Source: an uncultured Bacteroidota bacterium (GTDB lineage Bacteria > Bacteroidota > Bacteroidia > Chitinophagales > Saprospiraceae). Taken from it: a stretch of DNA of 6,903 nucleotides. The position numbers and the translations under genes were made by a program. The notes beneath the pieces are model-generated. The model saw nothing but the letters and a program-made list of their open reading frames with translations. It was not told where the DNA came from and searched no databases. The first letter of the stretch is position 1. Every line of letters begins with the position of its first letter. The DNA is taken from positions 1 to 6,903 of the forward strand of contig CALEYM010000833.1 of NCBI GenBank assembly GCA_937926185.1, read 5' to 3'. Positions 5,742-6,903 of this stretch are shown here, piece after piece.

Positions 5742-6903
5742 TTAGAATCCGATCGAAAAATGCTCTGCCAAAGGTCCCAAGGCAAGTGCCGGGAAGAACG
5801 CCAGGGCGGCGATGATGAAAATGACGGTTATAATCAACACGCCGAAAGTGGTCGTATCAGCCCGCAGGGTGCCGGCGCTTTCCGGGATCGTTTTTTTGGC
5901 AGCCAGCAGGCCGGCAATAGCGACCGGTCCGACAATCGGCAGATAGCGCGACAACAGCAGGACAATACCGGTCGATACGTTCCAGAACGGGTTGTTGTCG
6001 CCCAGCCCTTCGAACCCCGAACCGTTGTTGGCCGAAGCCGAGGTGAATTCGTACAACATTTCCGAAAAACCGTGATAACCCGGGTTGTTCAGCCAGTTTG
6101 CCGCTATAGGATTTCCTGTTGCTGACAACCAGGCGGCAATAGCGGTACCCACCAGGATCAGGAAGGGGTGCAACAAGGCCACCAGCATGGCGATTTTCAT
6201 CTCCCGCGCTTCCACCTTTTTACCAAGCAATTCCGGCGTCCGGCCAACCATGAGCCCGCCGATAAAAGCCGATAGAATGATGAAGATGTAAAAATTGAGG
6301 AAACCCACGCCGACGCCGCCGTACAGGGAGTTGATCATCATGTCGAGCAGCTGCATGGCTCCGCCGAGCGGGGTAAAACTGTCGTGCATGGCGTTCACCG
6401 AGCCGTTGGAGGTGGCGGTGGTGGAAATGCTCCACAAGGCCGACAAACCGGCGCCCAGCCGTAATTCTTTTCCCTCCATACTGCCCTGCGTTTGGGAAAT
6501 ACCCATTCGGTCGATGTTGGGATTGCTCTGAAACTCCGACCAAACGGTAGTAGCCAGGATCAGTACAAAGCCGACGGTCATGGCCCCGAAGATCACCCGG
6601 GATAAACGCCGGTTTTTCAAATAATACCCGAGTGCGAATACAAAGGCGATCGGGATCAGGATGATGAGGATATTTTCGATGGCATTGGTCAGGACAGTGG
6701 GATTCTCCAGCGGGTGCGACGAGTTCACGCCGAAATAACCGCCGCCGTTGGTGCCGGCCTGTTTGATGGCGATCATGCCGGCAGCCGGGCCGCGGCTCAC
6801 CTGAACGGTATCGCCCTGGAGGGTCACCATGGTGTCTTTTCCTTCAAGAAGGTTCATCGGCGTGCCTTCCGCTATCAGAAACAAGGCCGCGATGAAAGAG
6901 ACG
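5742..6903 (-). CDS. kdpA: Potassium-transporting ATPase subunit A (KdpA), C-terminal part (5' end outside window)
   Basis: The frame is open to the window edge and gives 386 residues, ending HFSIGF and TAA. KdpA is the channel-like subunit that binds and conducts K+ across the inner membrane. It has four repeated pore units, and three of their selectivity loops are visible: GTNGGGYFG (DNA from 6755 down), TTATSNGSV (6422-6396) and ASANNGSGF (6038-6012). Conserved stretches such as NSSHPLENPT, GRTPELLGKKVEAREMK and LLHPFLIL also fit. Comparison of the second loop with E. coli KdpA (about 557 residues) suggests that about 180 N-terminal residues, including the first pore loop, are missing only because of the window boundary. 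A TTG at 6884 is not the start: the frame and hydrophobic sequence continue upstream as VSFIAAL. kdpB follows after 62 bp. Family assignment is secure. Confidence 0.98.
   Translation of the reverse strand, partial: VSFIAALFLIAEGTPMNLLEGKDTMVTLQGDTVQVSRGPAAGMIAIKQAGTNGGGYFGVNSSHPLENPTVLTNAIENILIILIPIAFVFALGYYLKNRRLSRVIFGAMTVGFVLILATTVWSEFQSNPNIDRMGISQTQGSMEGKELRLGAGLSALWSISTTATSNGSVNAMHDSFTPLGGAMQLLDMMINSLYGGVGVGFLNFYIFIILSAFIGGLMVGRTPELLGKKVEAREMKIAMLVALLHPFLILVGTAIAAWLSATGNPIAANWLNNPGYHGFSEMLYEFTSASANNGSGFEGLGDNNPFWNVSTGIVLLLSRYLPIVGPVAIAGLLAAKKTIPESAGTLRADTTTFGVLIITVIFIIAALAFFPALALGPLAEHFSIGF

Noticed and set aside
5600..5785. Small minus-strand frame spanning the kdpA-kdpB junction, considered as a kdpF-like peptide
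   Set aside because: It overlaps both genes in another frame, and its residues are polar without a membrane helix, whereas KdpF is a short hydrophobic peptide.
6882..6884. TTG as start codon of kdpA
   Set aside because: The KdpA frame continues open and hydrophobic to the window edge and about 180 residues of the family are still missing, so the true start lies outside.

Overview
The window is one side of a potassium-uptake operon. All six genes lie on the minus strand, so the operon reads from high to low coordinates: kdpA (5' end cut off by the window edge), kdpB, kdpC, an outer-membrane beta-barrel porin gene, a short kdpD that stops after its universal-stress-protein domain, and the first 88 codons of a membrane sensor gene, probably the histidine kinase half of KdpD. 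There is no convincing gene on the plus strand; the long plus-strand reading frames are antisense shadows of the kdp and porin genes.

The organism is most likely a member of the Bacteroidota. The Kdp proteins have Bacteroidota character, a porin gene sits in the operon, KdpD is divided into separate genes, and the start codons are preceded by A/T-rich leaders instead of clear Shine-Dalgarno sequences. The gaps between genes hold palindromes centred on TTTTAAAA and tandem heptamers of a kind I associate from memory with Saprospira/Cytophaga-type genomes. The base composition looks moderately GC-rich. Placement below phylum is a guess.

Layout, in transcription order: kdpA 6903-5742; a 62-bp A/T-rich gap; kdpB 5679-3622; an 84-bp gap with a perfect 36-bp palindrome; kdpC 3537-2959; a 196-bp gap with two mirror-image hairpin repeats; porin 2762-1677; a 234-bp gap holding a 186-bp fold-back element with near-perfect 21-bp terminal inverted repeats; short kdpD 1442-321; a 55-bp gap made entirely of heptamer repeats that fold into a 16-bp hairpin touching the stop codon of kdpD and ending one base before the next start codon; then the sensor gene 265-1.

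How the parts fit: KdpA is the ion-conducting subunit, KdpB the P-type ATPase and KdpC the accessory subunit of the inner-membrane K+ pump. The porin could supply a passage through the outer membrane. The short KdpD and the following membrane sensor probably act together as the K+-limitation sensor. The cognate response regulator and the operon promoter are outside the window. The main points of interest are the porin inside the operon, the split KdpD, and the fact that every gap downstream of kdpB carries a different kind of foldable repeat.
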